A stretch of 64,000 bases of DNA from Lumbricus rubellus (taxonomy: Eukaryota > Annelida > Clitellata > Crassiclitellata > Lumbricidae), in assembly GCA_945859605.1 (NCBI GenBank), contig OX243822.1, forward strand, positions 15,659,662 through 15,723,661, in the 5' to 3' direction. Of the stretch, positions 10,443 to 21,799 are shown piece by piece (the stretch's first letter is position 1; each line of letters opens with the position of its first letter). The notes under the pieces were generated by a model. That model was not told where the DNA came from. It did no database searches and saw only the letters and a list, made by a program, of their open reading frames with translations. The translations under genes and the position numbers were made by a program.

Positions 10443-11434
10443 GTGACCATTTTATTTGCATTTATAACCTTAAAAACTGTGTGGCTTGTGGCACTGTACT
10501 ATTACAACATGTATATAAATATATATATATGTGTGTGTGCATTTTTTCACAAGAGGTCAATGTTTTCTCTGAAGAAGATAGTGTTGATTGTTTTTAACAT
10601 CCCACATGACGATATGTAACCAAGTGTATTACATTTATCTGGGAGCCTTCGAGGACTTCCTATAAAGTTGTGTAATCAAATGTATTGGCAGTGCTGCTTA
10701 GTTTAAATTTATTCATATAGGTCCTCCATTTATATGTATGTTAAAGTGCTAACTACGGTAAGCAATATGGATAAGTAAGAATGAAAACAACTACAAGAGG
10801 GCATCATGGCTAGTGCAAAGGTTAATTGGATTCAAGGAGGTAAGCATGCAGAAGTCTTTTGAATGTATGAAGACTAAGGATATGTCAAAACTCTTGAGGA
10901 AGAGCATTTCAGATAAGAGGGCCCATAATCACTATAGAACATTTCTGTAGGTTAATTAATTATTCGCTTACTATTTGTTAAATGAGAGTGCAAGTTCGAG
11001 ATAGAGAATGCAATAAGGAACCAATATGGAGCCGTGGATGACTTCGGTTCTCATGGAATCACGTCTAAACAGCTCCTGATTACATTTTGCATTTAATTAA
11101 AAAATTTGCAGTTGGTATTAGCAAGAGGGGAGATAACTTTTCAACCAGGAGAAAGGGATTCCACTAATCCCATAATTGCTTTTCAATTGTAAAATTAAAT
11201 TTCATGATTCACAGTATCAGTAAGCTTTACTTAGACCTGGGAATATGCCTATGAAAATTTGTTGCTGTCAACAGCCTCCGTAATTTGGTTATGTTTATCT
11301 GTAAGCGACGTGACTCTGGCCTTTTTTCTAATGGTTCAGCAAATGTGTATCAACTTCTGCTGCTTTTATTGCATGATTTTATGGGATATTATCCCTCTTT
11401 GAGGATGTGCTGAAGATTTGATTGGTGTTTTCAG

Positions 11435-11534
11435 TGTTCACTGAATGCTGTAATGCAAGCTCTCTCAAACACCATTCCGTTGCGAGATTTCTTGTTAACA
11501 ACCAATCAAGATTCTCAACCAATCATGATTAAAG
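11435..11534 (+). pseudogene. USP Cys-box exon 1 (twin of 3,407)
   Basis: Identical exon with intact splice borders and catalytic Cys. Confidence 0.72.
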
Positions 11535-11904
11535 GTCAGCATCGGCTTATTATTAATCAGTTATTTACTACTAGTATTATTAATTGGTAACCTTTATCAC
11601 ACAAGTGTCTAATGCCCAAGGCTTTTCAACTGATGGTGTGCCAAAGCCATTAATAAGAGGATCAGAGCCATTGAGACATGGAGATAGCCTATGATCAGTG
11701 TTAAGTTGAAGACGAAAAGATACGACACCAAACGAATGAGCTGTTAACAGCCTCCGTAATTTGGTTATGTTTATCTATGTTTATCTGGCCTTTTTCTAAT
11801 GGTTCAGCAAATGTGGATCAACTACTGCTTCATTTATTGCTTGATTTTATGAGTATGTTTATCTCTCATTGAGGATGTGCTGAAGACTTGATTGGTGTTT
11901 TCAG

Positions 11905-12007
11905 TGCTCATTGAACGCAACTGTCCAGGTTTTATCAAACACATACCCACTTCGGGACTACTGCCTGGACAAATTATCGGAGTTCAATGACAGTACTACG
12001 CTACAAG
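11905..12007 (+). pseudogene. USP Cys-box exon 2 (twin of 3,877)
   Basis: Identical exon with intact splice borders and catalytic Cys. Confidence 0.72.
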
Positions 12008-12593
12008 GTCAGCATCAACTTATTATTAATCAGATATTTGTTACTATTATTATCAATTGGTAATCTTTATCACACAAGTGTCTATTGGCAAAGGGTTTTC
12101 AACTGATGGTGCACAGAAGCCCTTAATCAGAGGATCAGAGCCACTGAGACATGGAGAAAGCTTATGACCAGTGTTAAGTTTAAGACGAAAAGACACGACA
12201 CCAAACGAATGAGTGCAATGGGCTTCGATATTATTGTACACTTGAAAATATTTATCTGGTGCTCGTGCGTTGATTCTTCTGAATGTGCAGGTAACTGGGG
12301 AAAAAAATTAGCATTCAAATGTTTGCCAAATGAGATGACAAAGGGAACCTTCGAAGTTGGCATAGAATTGTAAAGTTTACAGTCTAACTTCGTTATTAGG
12401 TATTGTACACACAACATTGATAAACAGTCTTTCTTGGAACACTGGGATATGAACCGAGGATACAGTCTCGCGCAGCAACATTGGTAACACTGAAAGAGAT
12501 TCAATTTCGTCGAATAATTTGAACCATGAGTAGAGGGATGACTGCGTGGATCAGTGTAAAACAGCAGTCAGCTTTTAATTGTTCCATTTCTAG

Positions 12594-12711
12594 CCTTTGC
12601 TCAGCTCAGGAAGGAGATGTGGCTTTCAGAAAAATCAACATTTGTCGATTCAGCTGCCTCTAGCATTAAAACCATTCTGCAAAACCGATTCAGTTTGTTC
12701 CGCAATGAGCG
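12594..12711 (+). pseudogene. USP second exon (twin of 4,566)
   Basis: It has the same 118-bp, phase-shifted form. The only change seen (12,660, TCC to TCT) is synonymous in the USP frame. Confidence 0.65.
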
Positions 12712-13475
12712 GTAAGAAGGGATCACTTCTCATATTGTTTCTTCTGATAATATTTCGAAAATTATATGATGACACAGCTTCTGCAGATACTGATGCAGAT
12801 TTCTAGCAGTAGAATGGCTTGAATTCTTAGACATTTATCAGATTATATGCAACATAACTTACATTGGCTGTCGATTGCTGATTGCGTATGCTATGTACAT
12901 GATTCTTATGATTTCCTATGATTGATACTGCTATTCAATACATAAGTTGGCTGTTTGTTCCGGTCTCCAAGAATTCGAGTCAATCCAGACAGGCGGGTAG
13001 TTTTTCTATCGAGGCTTTTCAGGTCTGTCGGGTCATTTTCTACTGACACATTGACCTCGATCAATCACATATTGCTCCAAGAATCCAGATAGTTTTGATA
13101 GAACTTTACAATGAATAGTTTTGCAGAATCGAAAGACTGGCTGAAATTAACAAAGTGATACTTTATTGCGAAAAATATTAACTGGAGTAATGGGCCAAAG
13201 GAGACTTGAAGGCATGTACCCGTAAGTTTTGCTGTAAGGACCCCAGATTGAAATTAGCCATCAGCCAGATTGAGGTTATCTGACATGATTGTTATTAATT
13301 TAGGGAAATATGCAATTATAGATAGAAGTAATTTGTTTATTTAAATCAGTAGATTTTGGTGACTGCTTGTGATCCTCACAGCCGGATTAGAAGATAGAGG
13401 ATAATTATACATGCAAGAAAATTAACTATAAGAATTATTGGTAAATATGACTGAAAACAAATAGACGAGGGCATC

Positions 13476-13638
13476 ATGGCTAGTGGCTTGTCTGACGGTT
13501 ACTATGCTGCCTCTATTGGTAACAATGGTAAGATGCCATCTTTTGGAGAAAAAGAGCTACTTGCTTTTTCAAACACTATTCCGTTTCGAGATTTCTTGTT
13601 AACAACCCATCAAGATTCTCAATCAATCATGATTAACG
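13476..13638 (+). pseudogene. Fused N-terminal/Cys-box exon (twin of 5,448)
   Basis: Same fusion and same missing catalytic Cys. Differences are confined to the intron just downstream. Confidence 0.5.
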
Positions 13639-14007
13639 GTCAGCATCAGCTTATTATTAATCAGTTATTTACTACTAGTATTATTAATTGGTAACCTTTA
13701 TAACACAAGTGTCTAATGCCCAAGGCTTTTCAGCAGATGGGGCACCAAAACCATTAATCAGAGGATCAGAGCCATTGAGACACGGAGATAACCTATTAAG
13801 TTGAAGACGAAAAGATACGACACCAAACGACTGAGCTGTCTACAGCCTCCGTAATTTGGTTATGTTTATCTATAAGCGACAGGGCTCTGGCCTTTTTTCT
13901 AATGGTTCAGCAAATGTGTATCAACTGCTGCTTCCTTTACTGCTTTATTTTATGAGTATGTTTATCTCTCATTGAGGAAGTGTTGAAGATCTGATTGGTG
14001 TTTTCAG

Positions 14008-14098
14008 TGTTCATTGAACGTGGCAATTCAAATCCTGTTAAACACATATCCACTTCGGGACTACTGTCTGAATAAAATATCGAAGATGAATCAGTTCT
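14008..14098 (+). pseudogene. USP Cys-box exon, truncated (twin of 5,980)
   Basis: As at 5,980, but codon 14,038-14,040 is TTA, changing the conserved Ser of LSNT to Leu. This is consistent with drift in a dead exon. Confidence 0.7.
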
Positions 14099-14099
14099 T

Positions 14100-14530
14100 A
14101 CTGTGCTTACTGTGCGGCTTTGTAACCAGAACATTTGGGCAGCACAAGAATGCTTTGAAGTAACGATTCTCAAAAGTGTGCCGTCGTCACCTGCAAATCA
14201 TTTTGCTACGTCTGGGTCTTGCGACGTAGATGTAAGCGTTTTGAAACAAATTCTGTTCGCTCTTGGTCTAATCAGTCTTACACTGAGGCCTCTGTAAAGA
14301 ACAGTTCCGGCTTCAAGAGGTTTTGTGCAAGCAATCTTGTGAAGTGCAGATAACAAGAGGGACGTGTAAATAATGTACGGTTTGAAATGCATATTTGCAC
14401 ACGCCAAGTTGAACTCACGAAAGAATGCTTTGGAATTCGAATCATCAGTATACATTATCGCCACCATGGAATGCAATCGACTCAGACCTGGAATCAGAGG
14501 CCTCCAGGGGTCTGCTTGCCACGAGATACA
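14100..14530 (-). pseudogene. ART fragment, inverted, with nonsense codon (twin of 6,072)
   Basis: The TGA in the KGFAG motif is retained at 14,198-14,200, so it predates the duplication. One synonymous change lies at 14,395. Confidence 0.8.
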
Positions 14531-15174
14531 TCACTTTTCAGCAGGTACAATATGCTGCTAAGCCTTGGTTTATATGGCATCCTAATGAACTTGAAGGAAT
14601 TATTGACGGTCACTAACCATGTACATACATACAATCATACATGCATCATACGTACATACATACATACCATACATACATAACATACATTACATACATACAT
14701 ACATTGTGTCTGTTTTTAAAAAGACTTCTTCTCAGGTGACAATAAATGATTGTTTGAATAATTATTTCTTTAGCATTACTATCAGACAAATGACGATAGT
14801 TGTAGCCAGATGATGTCAGAACTGGGGCTGGATTTAGGCTAATGGGAACACATTCAAAGAGTGCACGGGCGCGGGATTGCTTCCCACTACCTCACAAAGG
14901 TCCGCTGTGCCTTCCATTTGGCAGATAGCAGTGATAAACTGAGCAGTAGGGCTTGGTTAGCGCCTTGCATAGCTGTCAATAGTTAAATTCGACTCCCGTA
15001 AAATAACTTCCAGTCATGCTATAAATTGTAATCATACTGCGTTGGGCCGTTTTGAAATTAAAAGGTGAAGATTGTTATTGTGTTCAACATCTTTAAGTCA
15101 TGTTACTTGAAACTGGCTATTTCATCAGAACGAAATGTATATATAAATTCTATGAGTGCATGTTGTTATTGTAG

Positions 15175-15324
15175 AGCCACGTCCAAGATATGACCTGTAT
15201 GCAGCGATTTATTATTCATTGAACGTGGCAATTCAAATCCTGTCAAACACATATCCACTTCGGGACTACTGTCTGAATAAAATATCGGAGATGAATCAGT
15301 TCAACGACAGTACGATGCTACAAG
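15175..15324 (+). pseudogene. Chimeric USP exon: start of His box joined to Cys box
   Basis: Acceptor TAG lies at 15,172-15,174. The frame reads PRYDLYAAIYY and then, without a break, SLNVAIQILSNTYPLRDYC through FNDSTMLQ to donor G|GTCAGC at 15,325. The first third is the beginning of a His-box exon. The rest is a Cys-box exon lacking only its Cys (Y-S-L-N instead of C-S-L-N). The junction is a short shared 'tattattcattg'-like stretch. The exon stays open and both splice sites survive, but it has lost both catalytic residues. It probably arose by unequal recombination between the two exon types. Confidence 0.72.
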
Positions 15325-16003
15325 GTCAGCATCAGCTTATCATTAATAAGATATTTGTTACTATCATTATTAATTGTTAACCATTATCACACAAGTGTCT
15401 AATGTCCAGGGCTTTAACTGATGGTGCACCAAAGCCATTAATCAGAGGATCAGAACCAACAACACGGAGATAGCCTATGATCAGTGTTAAGTTGAAGATG
15501 ACCAGACACAACACCAAATAACTGCGCTCAATGGGCAGATACATGAATATATTTAATCAGAGGATCACAGCCAATGAGACACGGAGATAGCCTACGACCA
15601 GAATAAGTTGAAGATCAAAAGACACGACACCAAATGACTGAGCTCAATGGGCAGATACATGAATATATTTATCTGGTGCTCGTGCGTCGATTCTTTTGAA
15701 TGTAACTGAAAAAATTAACATTAAAATGTTTGTCAAACGAGATGACAAAAGGTACTTTCAAAGTTGGCACAGAATTCTAAAGTTTACAGTCTAACTTCGT
15801 TGTTACAGTATTGTACACATAACATCGATCATCAGTCTTTCTTGGGACACTGGGATTTGAACCGAGGATACAGTTCTGCACAGCAGCATAATTGGTACCA
15901 CTGAAATAGATTTAATTTCGTTATGTAATCTGAACCATGATTAGAGGGATGACTGGATTGATCGATGTTGAACATCAATCAGCTTGCAATATTCTATTTA
16001 TTG

Positions 16004-16119
16004 CATATTCTACTCTGATGAGAGATCTGGGTGTCCGATCATTCCAACCATGCCGATGCTGCAGCTTCTGCTGTCAAAGACTTCCTTACACAAAGATTCA
16101 GCCTCTTCACCTATGACAG
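16004..16119 (+). pseudogene. Degraded USP second exon
   Basis: Aligned to the exon at 18,993, it reads as LMRDL, then after a 2-base deletion SDHSNHADAAASAVKDFL, then TQRFSLFTYD, ending at a GTATGA donor (16,120). The acceptor has decayed (ttg instead of tag before 16,004). Deletion plus lost acceptor indicate a dead exon in an older copy. Confidence 0.6.
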
Positions 16120-16860
16120 GTATGAAGAGATCACTTCTCATATAGTTTCTTCTGCCAATATTACGAAAAGTATATGACCATGCAGTTTCTGCATACACCA
16201 TACTGATGCAGATTTCTAGCAGTAGAATGATGGCTTTAATTATTAGACAATATATCGGATTATATGCAACATAACCTGCCATGGCTGACAATTACTGATC
16301 ACACATGCTATGTAAAAGATCCTTATGATTGTGTGATGTTCTACGATAGACAGTGTAGACACTGCTATGGAATACATAAGCAGGCAGTTTGTTCCGGTCT
16401 CCAAACATCCGAAGTCGCCAGATGTGCAATGATGCTCCCACACCTCGACAAGTGCATGTCTCAGTTTCACTGTCGTTCGCCCATTGTTATGAAACAATTT
16501 GCCTACCCAATCTCGCTCATTTCCATTTATTGCCGACTGCATCATTTTCTCAAACACTGAATGCACACTATTTTCTATATGAATGAGGTTTGCAAGATGT
16601 GCTATGCAGGTTCTGTTACCCTACATCACATCAGAATAACGGGTAAAGTCATGTGTATTAGCAATAAGAGTTTAAGTCATGTGTGCTTTGGTGTATTCTT
16701 ACGCTTACTCTTACAACACTCTAGCTTGTATTGTTTTGATGGAGACAGGTGCTCTGTTTTACTGATCAGAAGTGCTCTTTGAAGCTGAAGAGCTGTAGAA
16801 AAAGTTAAATTTTCCTTTTAATTTACTATTCCCTACACGGCTTACCTTTTCTATGTCTTT
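16120..16860. other. Intron-like sequence; open frames without recognisable family
   Basis: Open frames of 98 codons (plus, 16,264) and 107 codons (minus, 16,243) overlap here. A diverged copy of the same sequence follows the intact second exon at 19,240-19,700, where both frames are broken. This fits an intron better than a coding exon. Confidence 0.45.
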
Positions 16861-16863
16861 CAG

Positions 16864-16943
16864 AGAAGAAGACGCCGGTGAAGTGTTTACTGGACTGCTC
16901 TCACTTCTTTGCGATGGCCATACTGGTAGCACCAAAGTGGATG
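16864..16943 (+). pseudogene. USP 'EEDAGEVF' exon (QQDA-box equivalent), older copy
   Basis: After tctttcag the frame reads REEDAGEVFTGLLSLLCDG, ending GTKVD-like before GTAGGT at 16,944. It corresponds to the QQDAqEFlxxLLdxL helix of USPs. The partner exon 16,004 is broken, so this copy is probably not expressed as a USP. Confidence 0.65.
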
Positions 16944-17179
16944 GTAGGTCTTCTGATTGCTGCATCAGCTATGAATTGTTTATTTATGAATACGCTGTTG
17001 TTTGTGCACAGCCTTCAAAGAGCTTTTAAACAGAGTACTTTTATATACCGGTATTTGGTATTAGTTATTTTTGATTAAAATATTTTTAATCAATTAATTT
17101 CTATATTCTAACTTGAAGTAATCGACTCAGTTTAATTAAATAAACCTCCAATACGTATGGCTTTTGGAGGCTCTAGCTC

Positions 17180-17560
17180 AATAGTTTCCTCAGTTTGCAT
17201 TCTATTCCTCTGTCCGGGACCTTGGTGTTACATTGGATAAAGAACTTATCTTTACGCGGCATATCAACCTGCTATGCCGCAGTTGCTACTACCAGTTGAG
17301 TCAGCTCAGAGTAGCGTTCCGCTCTTTAACCTCCAATGCTGCCTTAACGCTAATCCCCTCTTGTTGTCTCTCGTCTTGACCACTGCAGCGCTCACTATGT
17401 TGGTCTTCGGGTGACTCGGGTTAGGTGTTTGGATAGGGTCATGCGCAAATCGGCACGCCTTGTCGGTCGCATCCCAAGATTCGGCCATGTGACTGATTAT
17501 ATGCGGGACGTCTTGCATTGGCTCGCTTTCTCACAAAGGGTTACTCACCGGAAGGGGCAG
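17180..17560 (+). mobile_element. LINE reverse transcriptase C-terminal fragment (CR1/L2-like)
   Basis: The translation gives SVRDLGVTLDKELIFTRHIN and CYYQLSQLRVAFRSLT. After a frame change near 17,360 it gives SRLDHCSAHYVGL, RVMRKSARLVGRIPRF and DVLHWLAFSQRVTHR. This is the thumb/post-RT region typical of CR1- and L2-like non-LTR retrotransposons (VRDLGV, SRLDYCN, LHWLP). It is 5' truncated and frameshifted, and it interrupts the USP array between the older copy and the best-preserved copy. Confidence 0.8.
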
Positions 17561-17589
17561 ATCTAGGGGGAACGTGGCACTTTATATAA

Positions 17590-18300
17590 AAAAATATTAA
17601 CTGGAGTTAATTCACTCTAAGCATAATTGGTAAATAAGAATGAAAACATATAGAAGGAGGCATCACAGCTAGTACAAAGATTAATTGGATTCAAGGTGGC
17701 AAGCATGCAGATGTCTTTTGAATGCATGAAGACTAGGGATATAGCATCAGAAACTCTTCAGTAAGAGCACTTCAGGTAAGAGGGCCCATTACCATTATAG
17801 AACATTTCTGTAGGTTAGTTATTTGCGTATTATGTGAAAATGAGAGTGCAAGTTAGAGATAATAAATTATTAGAGAATGCATTAAGGAATCAACATGGAG
17901 CCCTGGAGGACTTAAAATCTCATGGAATCATGTCTAGACAGCTCCTGATTACATTTTGCATTTAATTTAATTATAAAATTTGCATTTGGTGTTAGCAAGA
18001 GGGGAGATAACTTTTCAACAAGAAAATGGGATTCCACAAATCCCAAAATTGTTTTTCAGTTCTAAAATTAAATTTCATGATTCACAGTATCAGTAAGCTT
18101 TACTTAGACCTGGGAATATGCCTATGGAATTTTTCCTATCAACAGCCTCCGTAATTTGGTTATGTTTATCAATATGTGACAAGACTCTGGCCTTTTTTTC
18201 TAATGGTTCAGCAAATGTGTATCAACTGCTGCTTCTTTTACTGTTTTATTTTATGGGTATGTTTATCTCTCATTGAGGATGTGCTGAAGATTTGATTGGT
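17590..18300. other. Upstream region of the third USP copy
   Basis: The order matches 2,740-3,400: the 'agctagtacaaagattaattgg' block at 17,669, then an AT-rich intron leading to the Cys-box exon. The ATG of the equivalent block at 2,779 is ACA here, so no start codon is evident. The first exon of this copy is therefore unresolved. Confidence 0.45.
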
Positions 18301-18308
18301 GTTTTCAG

Positions 18309-18417
18309 TGTTCATTGAACGTGGTAATCCAGGTCCTTTCAAATACGATCCCACTTCGCGATTACTTTTTTAGTGAAATATCGGAGAATCAGTTCAGTGA
18401 CAGTACGATGATACAAG
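18309..18417 (+). CDS. USP Cys-box exon of the best-preserved copy
   Basis: After ttttcag it reads CSLNVVIQVLSNTIPLRDYF, then SEISENQFSDSTMIQ, with donor G|GTCAGC. The catalytic Cys is the first residue of the exon, as in all copies here. Confidence 0.7.
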
Positions 18418-21400
18418 GTCAGCATCAGCTTATTATTAATCAAATATTTGTTACCATTATTATTAATTGGTAATCTTTATCACACAAGTGTCTAGTGCCC
18501 AAGGCTTTTCAACTGATGGTGCACTGAAAGCCATTAATCAGAGGATCAGAGCCGTTGAGACACGGAGATAGCCTATGATCAGTGTTAAGTTGAAGATGAA
18601 AAGACACGACGCCAAACGACTGAGCTCAATGGGCAGATATATGAATATATTTATCTGGTGCTCATGCGTTGATTCTTCGGAATGTGCAGGTAAACATTAA
18701 CATTCAAATGTTTGCCAAATGAGATCACAAAAGATACTTTCAAAGTTGGCATAGAATTCTAAAGTTTACAGTCTAACTTGTCATTATTGTATCCGTAACA
18801 TTGATCATCAGTCTTTCTTGGGACACTGGAATTTGAACGAGGATTCAGTCCTGCGCAGTAACATTGGTACCAAGGAAATAAATTCAATTTCGTTAAGTAA
18901 TTTGAATCATGAAGAGAGGGATGACTGGATGTATTAATGTTAAACAGCAGTCAACCGTCTTTCTGCAAAGCTTCCAATTGTTCTATTTCTAGCATTTGCT
19001 CAACTGTTTCGAGAATTGTGGCTATCAGAGAAGGCAAATTTTCTTGATAAGGCAGCATCAGATGTAAAAAACGTTTTGACGAACCGCTACCAGCTGTTTG
19101 TTGATGAAAAAGTAAGAAGGGATCACTTCTCATATTGTTTCTTCTGCCAATATTACGAAAAGTATGACGATACAGCTTCTGCTGATAAGGATGCAGATTT
19201 CTGGCAATAGCATGATGGTTTTAATTATTAGACATATATCAGATCATATGCAACATAACCTACATTGGCTGCCAATTCTTGATCGCACATGCTATGTAAA
19301 AGATCCTTATGATTGTGTGATGTTCTATGATTGATACTGCTACATGGGATACATAATGGGCTATTTGTTCTGGTGTCCAAGCAACCCGGTCGCCGGATGC
19401 GGTATGACGCTCACATCTAGATATGTGCATGTGTCTGCTTCACTGTCGTTGGCCCATTGTTACGGAACAATTTGCCTACCCAAACTTGCACATTTCCATT
19501 TATTGCCGACTGCATGATTTTCTCACACATTTTCTATATGACTTTGAAACTCTTAAGCTTTGTCTTAAGATGTGCTTTGCAGGTGTCTGTTACACTTCAT
19601 CACATTAGAATAACGGACAAAGTTGTGTGTGTTGGTAATAAGAGTCTAAGTCATGTGTACTTGTGTGTATACTTACGCTTACTCAAGATTGCAGCACTCT
19701 AGCTTGTATTGTTTTGATGGAGGCAGGCAGGTGCCCTGTTTTACTGATCTGAAGTGGTATTTGAAGCTGAAAAAATTTAATTTTTCCTTTTGATTTGCCA
19801 TTTCCTACACAGCTTATCTTTTCAATGTCTTTCAGAGATAAAAAATATCTCCAGAGAGGAAGATGCCGGCGAAGTTTTTAGTTCGATTGTCGCTCTTCTT
19901 GACGATGCAAGTCAAGACAGCATAGTTAATGGTAGGTGTTCTGATCGCTGCACTAAGTATGAATTGTCTCCGATTTCACAGTACTTGCGAATAAGCTGTT
20001 GTCTTGTACACAGCTTTTAAAGAAAGCTTTTGAACAGAGTACTTTTATACACCGGTATTTGTCATTATTTATTTCTGATTAAAATATTTTTTATCAATTA
20101 ATTTCCATTTTTTAACTCCAATTATCGGCTTAGTTCAATTAACTCAGACTCTAATACGTATGGCGTAAAAACTGTCAAAAATATGGTCACAGAGTTAGTT
20201 TCTACAAAAAAATTCATATGAACTGTGTATTACAATAAAGTACTGAAGTTGAATTTCTTGCATCTTTTACGCCTCCATTAGCTATTACCTTAAATGCAAT
20301 TTTCCTCTTAAAGTTTCAAATTGTTATTTCTAACCATGTTGTTTACTCTGAATAAGTAAGCAACTAATAAAATAAAAATTGACGAAGCCACAAGAATTGA
20401 TTTATTTTTTATAATTTTTAATGATTAATTGATTTGTTTGTGAAAATTCACAGCCATGTATTTTTACTTTTCAGTGACAACTGCAAGAATACGTTAAGTT
20501 AGATTATATGTTGCATGCTTTCTGGTGAATCATTGTTGGTACCATACAAATTTAGGAATTGCGTTACATTACATTCTAATTAACTGTTGTTTTAATTACA
20601 TGTGCAAATAATTATTGCTCTGTTATGAGTTGCAGACATATTTCTTGGCCAAAAGCATAGTGTCACCAGCATGAATTGTGGCATCATCTCATGCACTTAT
20701 AAATGAGACATTCAATCATCTGGCTTTACCATAACTAGGTCAGCATCTGGATTATCACGAGGAGCGTGTTCCTTACAGGATTGGCTGAATTACGTACTGC
20801 TGTCTGAGAGTCATCAGGGCTCGATTAACACCTTGCATGGCTGCCAATAGTTAAATGCGACTCCTGTAAAATAAGTTATATTCAAGCTATAAATAGTAAT
20901 CATGCTGCTTTTTGCCCGTTGAAATTAAAAAACGAAGATTATTATTGTTTACATTTCAGCACATTACAACATCTTTAAGTTATGTTACTTATAACTGGCC
21001 ATTTCACAAAGCGAAAATGTACATATAATTTTATGAGTGAATGTTATTATTGTAGAGTCTTTTCCCAAAAGAGACTTTTCCCAAATATGACTTATTCGCG
21101 ACCATCTACCATTCTGGAAGTCGCAGTAATGGACATTATTGGGCCGATTGCAGAAACGAATCAAATGGATGGCATTCAGTTAATGATGCAAGGTAACCAT
21201 TTCATTTGCAATTGTGACTTTAAAGGCTGTATGACACTATATTATTACTACAAGTATATATGCATTTTTTGACAAGAGGCGAGTCCATGTGATCTCTGAA
21301 GAAGATATTGATTATTTTTAACATCCCAATTGCGGAGATATGTGTGTGCAAATCATATGTAATTAGTGTATTAGATACATATTTGTTGGACAAGGGAGTG

Positions 21401-21798
21401 CTCTCATTAGAATTGCGGCTCTATGTCGAGCACCTACCAAATGTTCAAATTTCTGTTTCTAACCATCACTGTGGTCAGCGTCTGGATTATCCTATCAAAC
21501 TGTGTTGTGACGATTTGAAATTAAAAACAAATAGTATCATTTGCATTTCAGCAGATTACACTTCTAATACATATCCTATACCAACATATTTAAGTAATCG
21601 TAATTGCAGCTGGCCATTTCACAAGAAGGAAGTGTATACATAATCTTATGAATGAATGTTGTTATTGTAGATTCGTGTCCGAAATATAACATACATGTAT
21701 ATATGCAGCCTGCTACCGTTCAGGAAACCGAGACAATGGTCATTACTGGACTGATGCAAAAACCGTTTCAATCATTGACATTCATTTAATGATAAAAA
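18309..21798 (+). CDS. Compact USP-like deubiquitinase, best-preserved exon chain
   Basis: Five exons have canonical borders and matching phases. They are 18,309-18,417 (Cys box, exit phase 1), 18,993-19,111 (enters by completing Ala, exit phase 0), 19,838-19,931 (exit phase 1), 21,375-21,533 (completes Asp, exit phase 1) and 21,671-21,798 (His box). Together they give a USP domain of only about 200 residues. Typical domains are 300 or more; here the Cys2-Cys2 finger and most of the palm are missing, either truly absent or in exons I did not recognise. USPs cleave ubiquitin from proteins through a Cys-His-Asp/Asn triad. The first exon (GNT motif) is unknown and the His exon looks frameshifted near its start. 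A displaced second His exon sits at 21,056. It could be a diverged functional gene or a recent pseudogene. Confidence 0.55.
18993..19111 (+). CDS. USP second exon, intact form
   Basis: Acceptor tttctag and donor GTAAGA. It reads AFAQLFRELWLSEKANF, then DVKNVLTNRYQLFVDEK. The A-F-x-x-L-F-x-x-L-W block matches the helix that follows the Cys box in USPs. At 119 bp it keeps phase 0, unlike the 118-bp copies upstream. Confidence 0.68.
19838..19931 (+). CDS. USP 'REEDAGEVF' exon (QQDA-box equivalent)
   Basis: Using the second AG of ttcagag as acceptor gives phase-0 entry and the frame IKNISREEDAGEVFSSIV, then ALLDDASQDSIVN, with donor GTAGGT. The D-A-x-E-F helix of USPs is represented by DAGEV. 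Using the first AG would put a TAA in frame, which is why the second was chosen. Confidence 0.65.
19935..21050. other. Introns with a decayed exon unit
   Basis: AT-rich intron runs from 19,935 to about 20,815. The decayed 'ttaacaccttgcatgg' unit (20,825-21,055) then leads to the displaced His exon. I see no other exon. Confidence 0.5.
21056..21192 (+). pseudogene. Displaced USP His-box exon broken by a 16-bp tandem duplication
   Basis: The exon body reads PKYDLFATIYHSGSRSNGHY, then WADCRNESNGWHSVNDA to donor AG|GTAACC at 21,193. This is an excellent His box with GHY and the W..ND tail. Directly after the acceptor a 16-bp block occurs twice (21,054-21,069 and 21,070-21,085, one mismatch), which shifts the frame by one. 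It also lies upstream of the LPNV exon that should precede it, so it belongs to a rearranged copy. Confidence 0.75.
21375..21533 (+). CDS. USP exon before the His box (LPNV..RLDYPIKL)
   Basis: After gtattag it reads YLLDKGVLSLELRLYVEH, then LPNVQISVSNHH and RLDYPIKLCCDDLKLKTN, with donor A|GTATCA. It aligns to the USP strand LPpvLxxhLkrF and the later KLxYPixxpxxLdL. The usual LKRF is replaced by an unrelated SNHH. Exit phase 1 matches the AG entry of the His exons. Confidence 0.62.
21671..21798 (+). pseudogene. USP His-box exon, frameshifted near its start
   Basis: After acceptor TAG it begins SCPKYN, then shifts frame within 'atacatgtatat'. It continues YAACYRSGNRDNGHYWTDA, then KTVSIIDIHLMIK, with donor GTGACC. 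GHY is kept, but the CRN and W..ND positions are changed. If the shift is real the chain at 18,309 is a pseudogene; a single sequencing error here would restore a complete His box. Confidence 0.6.
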
Positions 21799-21799
21799 G

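Larger units (their letters stand above)
8029..14758 (+). repeat. Right copy of the tandem duplication
   Basis: This copy matches 1-6,717 nearly base for base. Differences noted include 12,660 (C to T, synonymous Ser in the USP exon frame), 14,039 (C to T, Ser to Leu in a Cys-box exon), 14,395 (synonymous Ala in the ART frame), and a 13-bp microsatellite insertion near 14,687. After 14,758 the sequence switches to a diverged version of the segment found at about 1,840-2,330, which shows an older layer of duplication under the recent one. Confidence 0.95.

Noticed and set aside
16264..16560. 98-codon ORF with several Cys/His that could be a zinc finger
   Set aside because: The homologous sequence after 19,240 is full of stops and the Cys spacing fits no finger; it behaves as intron.
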